In this document: one piece after another, positions 34,535-42,695 of the stretch
Layout: each line of letters opens with the position of its first letter
Position numbering within the stretch: the first letter of the stretch is position 1
DNA from: Nitratireductor soli
GTDB lineage: Bacteria > Pseudomonadota > Alphaproteobacteria > Rhizobiales > Rhizobiaceae
Length of the DNA: 64,000 bases
Direction: 5' to 3'
Assembly: GCF_001050155.1 (NCBI RefSeq)
Contig: NZ_LFVY01000012.1
Location: 124,001 to 188,000 of the forward strand
Position numbers and translations under genes: made by a program
Notes under the pieces: generated by a model
Seen by the model: only the letters and a program-made list of their open reading frames with translations
What the model was told of the DNA's origin: nothing
Database searches by the model: none

Positions 34535-34965
34535 CCGTCGTCGGGTCGTTCGTGCGCTTTCGGCCAATAGGTGCCGAAACACCAGACATTGCCTTCCGGG
34601 TCGCTGCAGATGAAATCGCGGCTGCCATAGTCGCAGTCAGTCAGGCCCTCGAGGATGTCCGCCCCGGCGGCCTGCGCGCGCGCGAACAACGCATCGGCGT
34701 CATCGACGGCGATGTAGAGCGATTTGCCGCCCGCATGTCCGGGCCCGCCGACCATCGCGCCATAGGCGTCGTCGGCGGTTTCGCCGAGCATGATCATCGA
34801 TGAGCCGAGCGCCAGCTCGGCATGCACGGTTCGCCCGGCATTCTCGTGTCTGGAGTGGATCCTGAAGCCGAAGGCCTCGACGAGCCAGTCGATCATGCGG
34901 GCCGCGTCGCGGTAGCGGAAGGTCGGGTAGATGCGTGGCGGTTCGATGGACATGTCATGGGTCAT
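34531..34965 (-). CDS. VOC family protein (glyoxalase-like)
   Basis: 144 residues of the one-module glyoxalase/bleomycin-resistance fold (PhnB-like): IYPTFRYRDAARMIDWLVEAFGF, HAELALGSSMIMLGE, SLYIAVDDADALFARAQAAGADILEGLTDCDYGSRDFICSDPEGNVWCFGTY. The pattern, with no canonical metal His-Glu pair, suits binding or transcription-associated VOC proteins. An AGGAGG site lies 6 bases before the ATG. It follows an AraC-type regulator on the same strand by 110 bases, and its stop is within a RIME repeat. Substrate unknown. Confidence 0.82.
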   Translation of the reverse strand: MTHDMSIEPPRIYPTFRYRDAARMIDWLVEAFGFRIHSRHENAGRTVHAELALGSSMIMLGETADDAYGAMVGGPGHAGGKSLYIAVDDADALFARAQAAGADILEGLTDCDYGSRDFICSDPEGNVWCFGTYWPKAHERPDDG

Positions 34966-35074
34966 GGAAAGCCTCCTTTGCCTCGGAACGCTTCACACTG
35001 GCAGAGGGTTGCCGCCCGGTCTTGAAGGAATGTTACCTTTGCCGCCGGCAGCAGCAACCCGAACAAGTGGACGT

Positions 35075-35926
35075 TCAAACGAGGCGCGCCTGCCAGTCGG
35101 ATGGCGTTTCGCCGGCGAACGCGACGAACTCGCGCACCAGATGGGCCTGATCCGCATAGGCGCATTCGGCGGCGATGTCGGCCCAGCGCGGCGTGCCGGC
35201 GCGCGCCAGCCGAAGCACGCTGTGAAAGCGCATCATGCGGGCGACGGTTTTCGGGGAAAGTCCGATCTCCTCGCGAAACCGCTGCGCCAGATGCTTGCGG
35301 CTCCAGTCCAGTTCGCCGGCAATGTCGGAGATGCGCACCGTGCCTTCGCTGACATGGAGGCGCTGAAGCGCCCGGTGAACGGCGGGCGAGGGCGCTGCCC
35401 GCTCGTCAAGCCGGCGATAGACGAAGGCCTCGGCGAGATCCAGGCGGCGCTGCCAATCGGTCTCCTCGCCAAGCCTTTGCCGCAGCCGGTCGGCGCTATC
35501 GCCAAGGAGCGCGTCCAAGGGCACCAATTGTCCTGTCAGTTCGTGCATCGGCAGGCCGAAGAAGCGGCGCGCGCCTTGCGGCGTGAAATTGACCTGGATG
35601 CAGGCCGATGCGCCGAAGGAATCGATCACCGCCGGCCCGGCGAAAAGTCCCGCCGCAAACGTCCCGAAACATTCGTCCGGTTGCGGCGCGCGGCCAAGGG
35701 CGATGGCGAACGGGGCGTCGAAGCTGATGATCATCGGCACGACCAGCGATGCCGCATCGCGCTGGCGAAAATGTCCCGGCAGCGATTCCGAATAGAAGAT
35801 GAAGTCGTCGACCGCATGGCGATAGGCTGGCAGAGCGCTGCGGCGGCGCAGGAAAAAGCCATCCATCGCCGGTGGAACGGGACCGGTGGGCGAATCCTTC
35901 CATTGATCGGTGGCGCAAGCCTGCAT
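35075..35926 (-). CDS. AraC family transcriptional regulator
   Basis: 283 residues. The C-terminal AraC HTH domain spans about residues 190-283 (VRISDIAGELDWSRKHLAQRFREEIGLSPKTVARMMRFHSVLRLARAGTPRWADIAAECAYADQAHLVREFVAFAGETPSDWQAR), with both helix-turn-helix units. The N-terminal part resembles the DUF6597-type effector domain (FFLRRRSALPAYRHAVDDFIFYSESLPGHFRQRDAASLVVPMIISF). It is followed by the VOC gene on the same strand, which it may control (inference). Confidence 0.85.
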   Translation of the reverse strand: MQACATDQWKDSPTGPVPPAMDGFFLRRRSALPAYRHAVDDFIFYSESLPGHFRQRDAASLVVPMIISFDAPFAIALGRAPQPDECFGTFAAGLFAGPAVIDSFGASACIQVNFTPQGARRFFGLPMHELTGQLVPLDALLGDSADRLRQRLGEETDWQRRLDLAEAFVYRRLDERAAPSPAVHRALQRLHVSEGTVRISDIAGELDWSRKHLAQRFREEIGLSPKTVARMMRFHSVLRLARAGTPRWADIAAECAYADQAHLVREFVAFAGETPSDWQARLV

Positions 35927-36057
35927 CGCTGCAGCCTATCGCATTTCGCCGGCCGGCGAAACGCCCCGCACCGCCCGAAGGCGCATCCGAGGGAAGAGGG
36001 TGTCTTGCCGCGTCCCCGGGATCATACGCATCCCCGGCAAGCATGCCCGCGCCGGGG

Positions 36058-36228
36058 CTAAAGCCCCTTGAACACCACGCCGGCGGCGAGCAGCACATAG
36101 GCGATCGTCATGATCCATACGGCCGGCAGCGGCACGAAGGACAGGACGTTCAGCGCGACGATCAGCGCCACCAGGGCGATGATCAGGCTCAGGAGAAAGA
36201 TGAGTTTGGTCGGTGGGTTGAGTGCCAT
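36058..36228 (-). CDS. Small two-helix inner-membrane protein (56 aa)
   Basis: An open frame too short for most gene lists: MALNPPTKLIFLLSLIIALV, then a second hydrophobic segment VWIMTIAYVLLAAGVV and the end FKGL. It has two membrane helices of about 20 and 17 residues separated by a short PLPA turn, with an AGGAT ribosome binding site (GAGGATCCA) before the ATG. A short basic tail and small size suggest a membrane accessory protein. It lies alone between the AraC gene and the TSUP gene. No family name recognised. Confidence 0.6.
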   Translation of the reverse strand: MALNPPTKLIFLLSLIIALVALIVALNVLSFVPLPAVWIMTIAYVLLAAGVVFKGL

Positions 36229-36280
36229 TGGATCCTCGCGGAAAGTGTTTCAGCGAGCATTCAGTAGCGGCAAGGGAGGC

Positions 36281-37066
36281 TTATAGGCCAATAGAGCGCA
36301 ACAGCGGGTTGTCGGCATCCATCAGGAGGCGCACCGCCAGCGCCAGACAGACCAGCACGAGAAGCGGCTTGATCAGCCCCGATCCCCGCTTCATGGCGAA
36401 GGACGCGCCGATGCGCGCGCCGGCGATCTGCGCCACCCCCATCACCAGCCCCGTCTTCCAGGAGACCGCGCCGATGGCGGCGAATGCGGCGAAGCCGCCG
36501 ATATTGGAGGCGAAGTTGAGAAACTTGGTGTGCGCCGTGGCCTTCAGCAGGCCCTGGCCCGCCAGGCTGACGAAGGCCAGCATGAGGAACGAGCCGGTGC
36601 CCGGGCCGAAGGCGCCGTCGTAGAGGCCCAGAAGCGGTGCGATGGTCAGCCCGAAAAGAAGCGGCGAAATGCGTTCCGCCCGGTCGATATCGCCGAGATT
36701 GGGCTTGAAGACGAAATAGAGCGCCACGGCAATGAGCAGGACAGGCATCATGCCGCGCAGCAGCGCCGCCGGCAGGACGGTGGCGATCAACGCGCCGACG
36801 ATCGATGCCAGAAAGGCGAGAAAGCCCGGCAGGAACTGGCGCTTGACATCGACGTGGCCACCCTTGGCATAGGCATAGGCGGCGGCCCCGGTGCCGAAAA
36901 GCCCCTGCAGCTTGTTGGTCCCCAGCGCTTGGACCGGCGGAAAACCGGCCAGAAGCAGGGCCGGTATCGTCACCAGCCCGCCGCCACCGGCTATGGCATC
37001 CATGAAGCCGGCGAAGAAGGCGGCCAGCGTGAGGAGAAGCAGGATTTCAATCGATACGTCAAACAT
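36281..37066 (-). CDS. TSUP (TauE/SafE) family sulfite/sulfonate exporter-like protein
   Basis: 261 residues with about eight membrane segments in the TSUP repeat layout. Start LLTLAAFFAGFMDAIAGGGGLVTIPALLLAGFPPVQALGTNKLQGLFGTGAAAYAYAKGG is the family signature, and the second half repeats it as GLTIAPLLGLYDGAFGPGTGSFLMLAFVSLAGQGLLKATAHTKFLNFASNIGGF. Members move sulfite, sulfoacetate or other anions across the inner membrane. The substrate cannot be read from sequence. It follows a 175-base gap from a MITE-like element. Confidence 0.87.
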   Translation of the reverse strand: MFDVSIEILLLLTLAAFFAGFMDAIAGGGGLVTIPALLLAGFPPVQALGTNKLQGLFGTGAAAYAYAKGGHVDVKRQFLPGFLAFLASIVGALIATVLPAALLRGMMPVLLIAVALYFVFKPNLGDIDRAERISPLLFGLTIAPLLGLYDGAFGPGTGSFLMLAFVSLAGQGLLKATAHTKFLNFASNIGGFAAFAAIGAVSWKTGLVMGVAQIAGARIGASFAMKRGSGLIKPLLVLVCLALAVRLLMDADNPLLRSIGL

Positions 37067-37241
37067 TCAGCACACTTCGCCTGCATCAGCTGGATCTGGA
37101 CATCGGAAAGGCAATTCATTGGGGGCGGGCGCGAGGCAGCAAACTCGGCGCTTGCATCACACCGGGTGCATTTCTGCAAGCATAATTGCCCGCAGCCGCA
37201 CTTGACGTGAACTCTGCTTCAACCAAATGCCGTCATGTACG

Positions 37242-37499
37242 GTCAGGACCTATTGATCTTGCAGGATTGGCGAACGATGGACACGGAAATGCAAGGAGAG
37301 ACGCGCAGGGCGGGCTTACGCCCGGCCAGGCGGCTCGACGCGGCAGTTCAAAGTCCATCGCCCGTTCCTTCGGGATATGGCCAATTTGCCTGGAGAGAGC
37401 GTTGCGAGCCTTTGAAAACCGGATGGTTTCCTGCAGGCTTGCGCCTCCTCTCCAGGCAAATTGACTCATACCAATCCAGCAAGATTAATGGGGCCTGAC
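37242..37499. mobile_element. 258-bp MITE-like element with 29-bp inverted repeats and a long inner hairpin
   Basis: Terminal repeats GTCAGG...GGATTGG (37242-37270) and their reverse complement at 37471-37499 match at 25 of 29 positions. Between them a near-perfect hairpin runs from 37382 to 37463 (15-bp perfect outer stem CAATTTGCCTGGAGA plus AAACC/GGTTT and AGCCT/AGGCT inner pairs). No transposase or credible open frame is inside. It looks like a non-autonomous element; no second copy is in the window to prove mobility, and a target duplication was not obvious. Confidence 0.5.
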
Positions 37500-37525
37500 C
37501 CTGGTCTGGGAGAACGGGAAGGAAC

Positions 37526-37948
37526 ATGATGCCGCGAGCGCCAGGACATGGAAAGGAACTGCCTGCCGGGACCGGGGCTGCAATGCAGGCGGCGTTGAGC
37601 GCCGATCTGTTGATGCTGCTGCGTCTGGCGCTTTCTGATGACGCGCTGGGCATGCGGGAGAGCGAGGTGCTGCGGCGCGTCGCACGGGATGCTTTCGGCA
37701 TCGCCGATCTCGACGAGGAAGGCCTGTTCGACGCCCTCGACGGGTTTGGTTCCTCGGCAAATGCCTTCCAGGCACGCCAGGTCCTGCGCGGCGGCGGCCG
37801 CGAATACGGCATCACGCTGGCGCGATTGCTCCACACCATTGCCGAAAGCGATGTTGAACTCATGCGGCGGCGTGACCGCCTCGGCACGCGCGTCGCCGAT
37901 ATTCTCGATCTCTCCCCCGATGAGGTGAAAGCGCCTGCGGACCGCTGA
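37526..37948 (+). CDS. Small TerB-like or hypothetical helical protein
   Basis: 140 residues, mostly helical. A conserved-looking core is ADLLMLLRLALSDDALGMRESEVLRRVARDAFGIADLDEEGLFDALDGFG, followed by REYGITLARLLHTIAESDVELMRRRDRLGTRVADILDLSPDEV. The repeating acidic loops resemble TerB/DjlA N-terminal helix bundles, but the match is weak. No signal or membrane segment. An AAGGAA site precedes the ATG, which is 27 bases after the MITE-like element, so the element may influence its expression. Ends 15 bases from the convergent LysR gene. Confidence 0.6.
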   Translation: MMPRAPGHGKELPAGTGAAMQAALSADLLMLLRLALSDDALGMRESEVLRRVARDAFGIADLDEEGLFDALDGFGSSANAFQARQVLRGGGREYGITLARLLHTIAESDVELMRRRDRLGTRVADILDLSPDEVKAPADR

Positions 37949-37963
37949 AATGTGCCGCTGCCG

Positions 37964-38863
37964 CTATGGGGCGGTTTCCTCCGCTGCGATCTGCGCCAGA
38001 ATCCAGGACCGGAAGGCGGAAATCTTGGGAATGTTGCGCCGGCTTTCAGGATAGACGAGCCAGAAGGCGTTGCCGTCCGTTGCGGTCAGGTCGAATGGCT
38101 GGACGAGCATTCCGCTGGCCAATTCCGCATGAAAGAATGCCGGCGTCAGGATGGCCGCGCCCTGGCCGCTCATTGCCGCTCGCGCGTCGCTTGTTTGTGA
38201 TCCCGTCCGCATTCCGGCGCGCTTTGCCGGCGGTCGGTAGGCTGTGCCAGCCGCCTCACACCACATTTGCCAGCGTTTATCCTCCGGATCGATGAAGGGC
38301 AGCCGCAACAGGTCTTGCGCCGTCCGGACACCGCCAATGGATGCAGCCAGTTGCGGGCTCAACAAAGGCGTGAACTCCGTACGCATCAGACGATGCGCGC
38401 GGAGCCCCGGCCAATGGCCGTCGCCGACGCGGATCGCCACGTCGAAGGGGTCGCGCGCGAAATCGATCCGACGTTGCGTGTTGTCGAGGCGCACGGCCAT
38501 GTGCGGATGCCTGACCTGGAACGTTCCAAGCCGCTGGGCGAGCCAGTTGCTGGCGAAAATCGGTACCGTGCTGAGGGCGAGCGTGGTTGTGGTGTTGGTT
38601 CGCGCCGTGGCGAAGGCGGCTTCCATACGGGCGAAGGAATCGATGATCGCCGGGGCGAGCGCCCGACCCGTTTCCGACAGTGCGACGGCGCGCGAATGCC
38701 TCTCGAACAAACGGTCGCCGAGACGCTCTTCCAAAAGCTTGATCTGATAGCTCACCGCCGCCTGCGTCATTCCAAGCTCTTCGGCGGCGCGCGTGAAATT
38801 CTCGTGCCGTGCCGCCGCCTCGAACACGCGAACGGCTGCCATCGGTGGCATCCGAGCATTCAT
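37964..38863 (-). CDS. LysR family transcriptional regulator (GcvA-like)
   Basis: 299 residues. The winged HTH is at residues about 7-66 (MAAVRVFEAAARHENFTRAAEELGMTQAAVSYQIKLLEERLGDRLFERHSRAVALSETG), typical of the GcvA subgroup; the rest is the substrate-binding domain (TLALSTVPIFASNWLAQRLGTFQVRHPHMAVRLDNTQRRIDFARDPFDVAIRVGDG). Divergent from the small DUF1127 gene with a 112-base gap, so this gene may control that gene. The effector is unknown. Confidence 0.88.
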   Translation of the reverse strand: MNARMPPMAAVRVFEAAARHENFTRAAEELGMTQAAVSYQIKLLEERLGDRLFERHSRAVALSETGRALAPAIIDSFARMEAAFATARTNTTTTLALSTVPIFASNWLAQRLGTFQVRHPHMAVRLDNTQRRIDFARDPFDVAIRVGDGHWPGLRAHRLMRTEFTPLLSPQLAASIGGVRTAQDLLRLPFIDPEDKRWQMWCEAAGTAYRPPAKRAGMRTGSQTSDARAAMSGQGAAILTPAFFHAELASGMLVQPFDLTATDGNAFWLVYPESRRNIPKISAFRSWILAQIAAEETAP

Positions 38864-38975
38864 AGGAACAAGCTCTCCTTATGATTGTGCATCCGTATTT
38901 AATTGGTAATCCGTTGTAATATGGGGAACGCTGCGCAGACACTTAAGTAGAGCTGATACCAAGGCGGATGTCAAA

Positions 38976-39179
38976 ATGCCGATCCTCTCCATACTGCGCT
39001 TCCGCCTGCCGACGAAGAACAACGTGATCGAAGGCCAGTCGCGGCGATACCGGAATATCCACATCGACTCATTGTCGCCGCAGCTCAGACGCGACCTCGG
39101 CCTGCACGAGCAGATGCCGGCCGGCAAACACGACCGGCCCCGTCTGAGCGCCGGGTCGTTGTTGGATTTGTTTCGGTAG
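38976..39179 (+). CDS. DUF1127-like small protein
   Basis: 67 residues. The C-terminal half of a DUF1127 (YjiS-like) motif is visible as YRNIHIDSLSPQLRRDLGLHEQ. DUF1127 proteins are small, basic, and often RNA- or stress-linked regulators in alphaproteobacteria. The N-terminus is a basic helix (PILSILRFRLPTKNNVIEGQSRRYRN). Lies divergent from the LysR regulator and just before the convergent ABC ATPase gene. Confidence is limited by size. Confidence 0.6.
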   Translation: MPILSILRFRLPTKNNVIEGQSRRYRNIHIDSLSPQLRRDLGLHEQMPAGKHDRPRLSAGSLLDLFR

Positions 39180-39217
39180 AGGCCGGTTCGATCTCCGCCA
39201 GCGATGTTGCGGCGGCT

Positions 39218-40837
39218 TCAGGTCCGCATGCGCGCGGCGAGCGCCTGTTCCAGATCGGGTGCGGCCTCGACCAGGGCGCGTGCGGCCGGGGTCGCGGGAT
39301 GCTTCAATACTTCGCGCGTCGGGCCCCGCTCGACGATGCGCCCCTCATCCATCACCATCACTTCGTCGGTGATCGCCCGCGCCACCGTCAGGTCGTGGGT
39401 GATGAACAGATAGGTCAGGCCGAGCCGCTGGTTGAGATCGGCGAACAAATCAAGGATCTGCGCCCGGATCGACACGTCGAGCGCCGACACCGGCTCGTCG
39501 GCGACGATCAGCTTCGGACGCGTGATGATGGCGCGGGCGATGGAGATGCGTTGCCGCTGGCCGCCGGAAAACTCATGCGGGAACTTGTCCATGTCGGCCG
39601 GCGCCAGCCCGACCTCGTCGAGCGCCTGCGCCACCAGATCGCGCCGCTCAGCCGCGCTCGGCTGCGTGTCGAGCAGATGCAGCGGTTCGGCCACCAGCCG
39701 CTCGACGCGATGGCGCGGGTCGAACGAGCCGTAGGGGTCCTGGAACACCACCTGCATGTTGCGCCGCGCGCCGCGCAATTGCGCCTCGCTCTTGCCGGCC
39801 AGCGTCTCGCCCATCAGGCGAATTTCGCCGGCGGTGGGCCGGTCGAGCGCCAGGATCATGCGGGCGAGCGTCGATTTTCCGCAGCCCGAACGGCCCACCA
39901 GCGCCACGGCGTGGCCGGCTGGCATTGAAAAACTGACCGCGTCCACGGCGCGGAACGGCTTGTCCTGGGCGAACAGCCCTCTGCGCCGGCCCGGATAGTC
40001 GCGCGTAATGCCGGAGACCTCGAGCAGCGCCGGCGCGGCTTGCACCACTGCGCGGCCGTTGGCGCGCGCCGGCACATGGGTCGAGGCTTCCGCCAGTTGC
40101 CGCGTATAGGGATGGCGCTTGGCGCTGAGGATATCGGCCGTCGGCCCGGCTTCCATCACCTCGCCGCTCCGCATGATCGTCACCCGGTCGGCCATTTCGG
40201 CGACGACCGCCAGATCGTGCGAGATCAGAAGCAGCCCCATGCGGCTTTCGTCGACCAGGTCGCGCAGAAGGTCGAGGATCTGCGCCTGCAGCACCACGTC
40301 GAGCGCTGTCGTCGGCTCGTCGGCGATCAGCAGTTTCGGCTTCAGCGCGCAGGCAATGGCGATCACCACGCGCTGCCGCTGGCCGCCGGAAAGCTCGTGC
40401 GGAAAGCGCGACAGGGGGAATTGCGCCTCGGGCAGGCCGACCCGGTCGAGGATGGCGCGGGCGCGCGCCTCGGCATCGGCGCGGTTGGCGCCGGTATGCC
40501 AGCGTATGCCCTCTGCCACCTGCTCGCCGATGGATTTGACCGGGTTCAGCGCCGTCATCGGCTCCTGGAACACCATGCCGAGATCGTCGCCGCGCAGCCG
40601 GCACATGGCTTCTTCGGGAGCCGCCAGAATGTCGATGCCGTCGAAGGTGACGCGACCCCTGGCGCGCGCGGCCTCCGGCAGGAGCTGCATAATGGTCAGC
40701 GCCGTCATCGACTTGCCGGAACCCGATTCGCCGACCAGCCCCAGCACCTCGCCGGATGCGATCGTCAGGTCGATGTCCTTCAATATGGTCGCCTCGCCGA
40801 TCTCCAGCGACAGGTTCTCGATCGACAGCAGGCTCAT
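39218..40837 (-). CDS. Double ABC ATPase of peptide importer (DppDF/YejF-like)
   Basis: 539 residues with two complete ATPase cassettes in one chain, instead of separate DppD and DppF. First: Walker A GLVGESGSGKSMT, signature LSGGQRQRVVIAIACALKPKLLIADEPTTALDVV. Second: Walker A VGRSGCGKSTL, signature FSGGQRQRISIARAIITRPKLIVADEPVSALDVS. Its start overlaps the stop of the permease gene upstream by ATGA. It powers the importer formed by the next three genes. Confidence 0.93.
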   Translation of the reverse strand: MSLLSIENLSLEIGEATILKDIDLTIASGEVLGLVGESGSGKSMTALTIMQLLPEAARARGRVTFDGIDILAAPEEAMCRLRGDDLGMVFQEPMTALNPVKSIGEQVAEGIRWHTGANRADAEARARAILDRVGLPEAQFPLSRFPHELSGGQRQRVVIAIACALKPKLLIADEPTTALDVVLQAQILDLLRDLVDESRMGLLLISHDLAVVAEMADRVTIMRSGEVMEAGPTADILSAKRHPYTRQLAEASTHVPARANGRAVVQAAPALLEVSGITRDYPGRRRGLFAQDKPFRAVDAVSFSMPAGHAVALVGRSGCGKSTLARMILALDRPTAGEIRLMGETLAGKSEAQLRGARRNMQVVFQDPYGSFDPRHRVERLVAEPLHLLDTQPSAAERRDLVAQALDEVGLAPADMDKFPHEFSGGQRQRISIARAIITRPKLIVADEPVSALDVSIRAQILDLFADLNQRLGLTYLFITHDLTVARAITDEVMVMDEGRIVERGPTREVLKHPATPAARALVEAAPDLEQALAARMRT

Positions 40838-41706
40838 CGCTGGCGCCTCAATCGTGGATCGAGCAGGTCGCGCAGGCCGTCGCCGAGCAGGTTCAGGCCG
40901 AGCACGGTGACGACGATGGCAAGGCCTGGAAAGATCGCCAGATGCGGCGCGACGATCATGCGCGTCTGCGCCTCGAACAGCATCCGCCCCCAGGAGGGCA
41001 TGGGCGGCTGCGCGCCGAGGCCGAGATAGGACAGGCCGGCCTCGGCAAGGATGCCCAGCGCGAACTGGATGGTGCCCTGGACGAGCAGCAATGCGGTGAT
41101 GTTGGGCAGGATATGCTCGATGGTGATCAGCGCCTTGCTCTTGCCGGCGGCGCGGGCGGCGAGGGTGAACTCGCGTGGCCAGATCGACAGCGCGCCGGCG
41201 CGCGCCACGCGGGCGAAGACCGGCACGTTGAAAATGCCGATGGCGATGATGGCGTTGAGCGCGCCGGGGCCGAAAATGGCCGTGATCATGATTGCCGAAA
41301 GCAGCGCCGGGAAGGCGAAGACCAGGTCGTTGAAGCGCATCAGCACCTCATCGACCAGCCCGCCACGCGCAGCCGCCCACGCGCCCAGCGGCACGCCGAT
41401 CCCCATGCCGATGACGACGGCGACGATGGCGACGGCGATCGAGTTGCGCGCGCCGATCATGATCATCGACAGGATGTCGCGGCCCAGATGGTCCGTGCCG
41501 AGGAGATGGCTCGACGACAGCCCTTTCAACCGGTCGGCGACAGTGAGGTTTGTGATGTCGTAGGGCGTCCAGAAGAAGGACAGAAGCGCCATGCCGGCAA
41601 TCATGAGCGTGATGGCGCAGCCGATCAGGAAGGAGCGGTTGGCCAGGGCCAGCCGCAGGAAACGGCGTTCAGGCGCCGCGCCGGGCAGGGCGGGGTCGAG
41701 GCTCAT
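40834..41706 (-). CDS. Peptide-type ABC importer permease (DppC-like)
   Basis: 290 residues with about six membrane segments and the binding-protein-dependent permease EAA loop (FTLAARAAGKSKALITIEHILPNITALLLVQG). The N-terminal segment SFLIGCAITLMIAGMALLSFFWTPYDITNLTVADRLKG... SSHLLGTDHLGRDILSMIMIGARNSIAVAIVA is the DppC/OppC hallmark. ATG 41706 overlaps the stop of the DppB-like gene (ATGA); the frame open further upstream is noise. Pairs with that permease to form the channel. Confidence 0.92.
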   Translation of the reverse strand: MSLDPALPGAAPERRFLRLALANRSFLIGCAITLMIAGMALLSFFWTPYDITNLTVADRLKGLSSSHLLGTDHLGRDILSMIMIGARNSIAVAIVAVVIGMGIGVPLGAWAAARGGLVDEVLMRFNDLVFAFPALLSAIMITAIFGPGALNAIIAIGIFNVPVFARVARAGALSIWPREFTLAARAAGKSKALITIEHILPNITALLLVQGTIQFALGILAEAGLSYLGLGAQPPMPSWGRMLFEAQTRMIVAPHLAIFPGLAIVVTVLGLNLLGDGLRDLLDPRLRRQR

Positions 41707-42650
41707 CGGCGTGTCCTCAGCCGCGGATCGACGATGGCGTAGCCGATATCGACCAGAATGTTGACCAGGACAATGCTGGCGACGAGCAGCATCACCACGC
41801 CCTCGACGACGATCAGGTCGCGTTGCGTGATGGCCTGGAACACCAGGCGTCCGAGGCCTGGCAGATAGAACACGTTCTCGATGATGATCGTGCCGGCAAG
41901 CAGGAAGGAAAATTGCAGGCCAAGAATGGTCAGCACCGGGATCAGCGCGTTGCGCAGCGCGTGATGCCACAGCACGATGCGCCGTGGCATGCCCTTGGCG
42001 CGCGCCGTGCGGATGTAATCCTCGCCGAGCACTTCCAGCATCGCCGAGCGCGTCACGCGGGCAAGAATCGCCGCCTGCGGCAGGGCGAGCGCCACGGCCG
42101 GCATGATCAGCGCCTTGATGGCCGGCCAGACGCCGGCGCCCCAGCCGGGAAATCCGCCCGCCGGCACCAGCCTCAACCAGACGGCGAACAGGTAGATCAA
42201 CAGCAGCGCGAACCAGAAATTGGGGATCGCCACGCCCACCTGCGCGACCCCCATGACCATGGTGTCGGCCGGCCTGCCGCGCCGCGCGGCGGCAAAGATG
42301 CCGACGGACAGGGCGATCACCGTCGAAAGGACAAGCGCCATGATGGCGAGCGGCAGCGAGACGAGCACCCGTTCGCCGATCAGGTCGATGACCGGCGAGG
42401 AATAGGTGTAGGAGCGGCCGAAATCGCCCACCGCCATGCCCGACACCCAGTCGAGATAGCGCAGCAGGATCGGCTGGTTGAGCCCCATCTGTTCACGCAG
42501 CGTGGCCAGCGCCTCGGGCTCGGCGTTCATGCCGAGCATCAGCAGCGCCGGATCGCCGGGCACGATTTCCAGCACGCAGAACACCACGGCCGACGCCACG
42601 ATCAGCGTGACGAGGCCGATGGCGAGCCGCTTGGCGAGATAGGCGGTCAT
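41703..42650 (-). CDS. Peptide-type ABC importer permease (DppB-like)
   Basis: 315 residues with the typical DppB/OppB pattern: MTAYLAKRLAIGLVTLIVASAVVFCVLEIVPGDPALLMLGMNAEPEALATLREQMGLNQPILLRYLDWVSGMAVGDFGRSY, then membrane helices and the EAA region (LARVTRSAMLEVLGEDYIRTARAKGMPRRIVLWHHALRNALIPVLTILGLQFS). It follows the solute-binding protein gene by about 45 bases and is ATGA-coupled to dppC. Confidence 0.93.
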   Translation of the reverse strand: MTAYLAKRLAIGLVTLIVASAVVFCVLEIVPGDPALLMLGMNAEPEALATLREQMGLNQPILLRYLDWVSGMAVGDFGRSYTYSSPVIDLIGERVLVSLPLAIMALVLSTVIALSVGIFAAARRGRPADTMVMGVAQVGVAIPNFWFALLLIYLFAVWLRLVPAGGFPGWGAGVWPAIKALIMPAVALALPQAAILARVTRSAMLEVLGEDYIRTARAKGMPRRIVLWHHALRNALIPVLTILGLQFSFLLAGTIIIENVFYLPGLGRLVFQAITQRDLIVVEGVVMLLVASIVLVNILVDIGYAIVDPRLRTRR

Positions 42651-42695
42651 CGGCGCGATGGGTGTGCGCTGCGCATCTGGTACGAAGCCGCGCCG

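Noticed and set aside
37235-37498. 87-codon frame through the MITE-like element
   Set aside because: The frame is set by the palindromes of the element and shows no domain or start signal.
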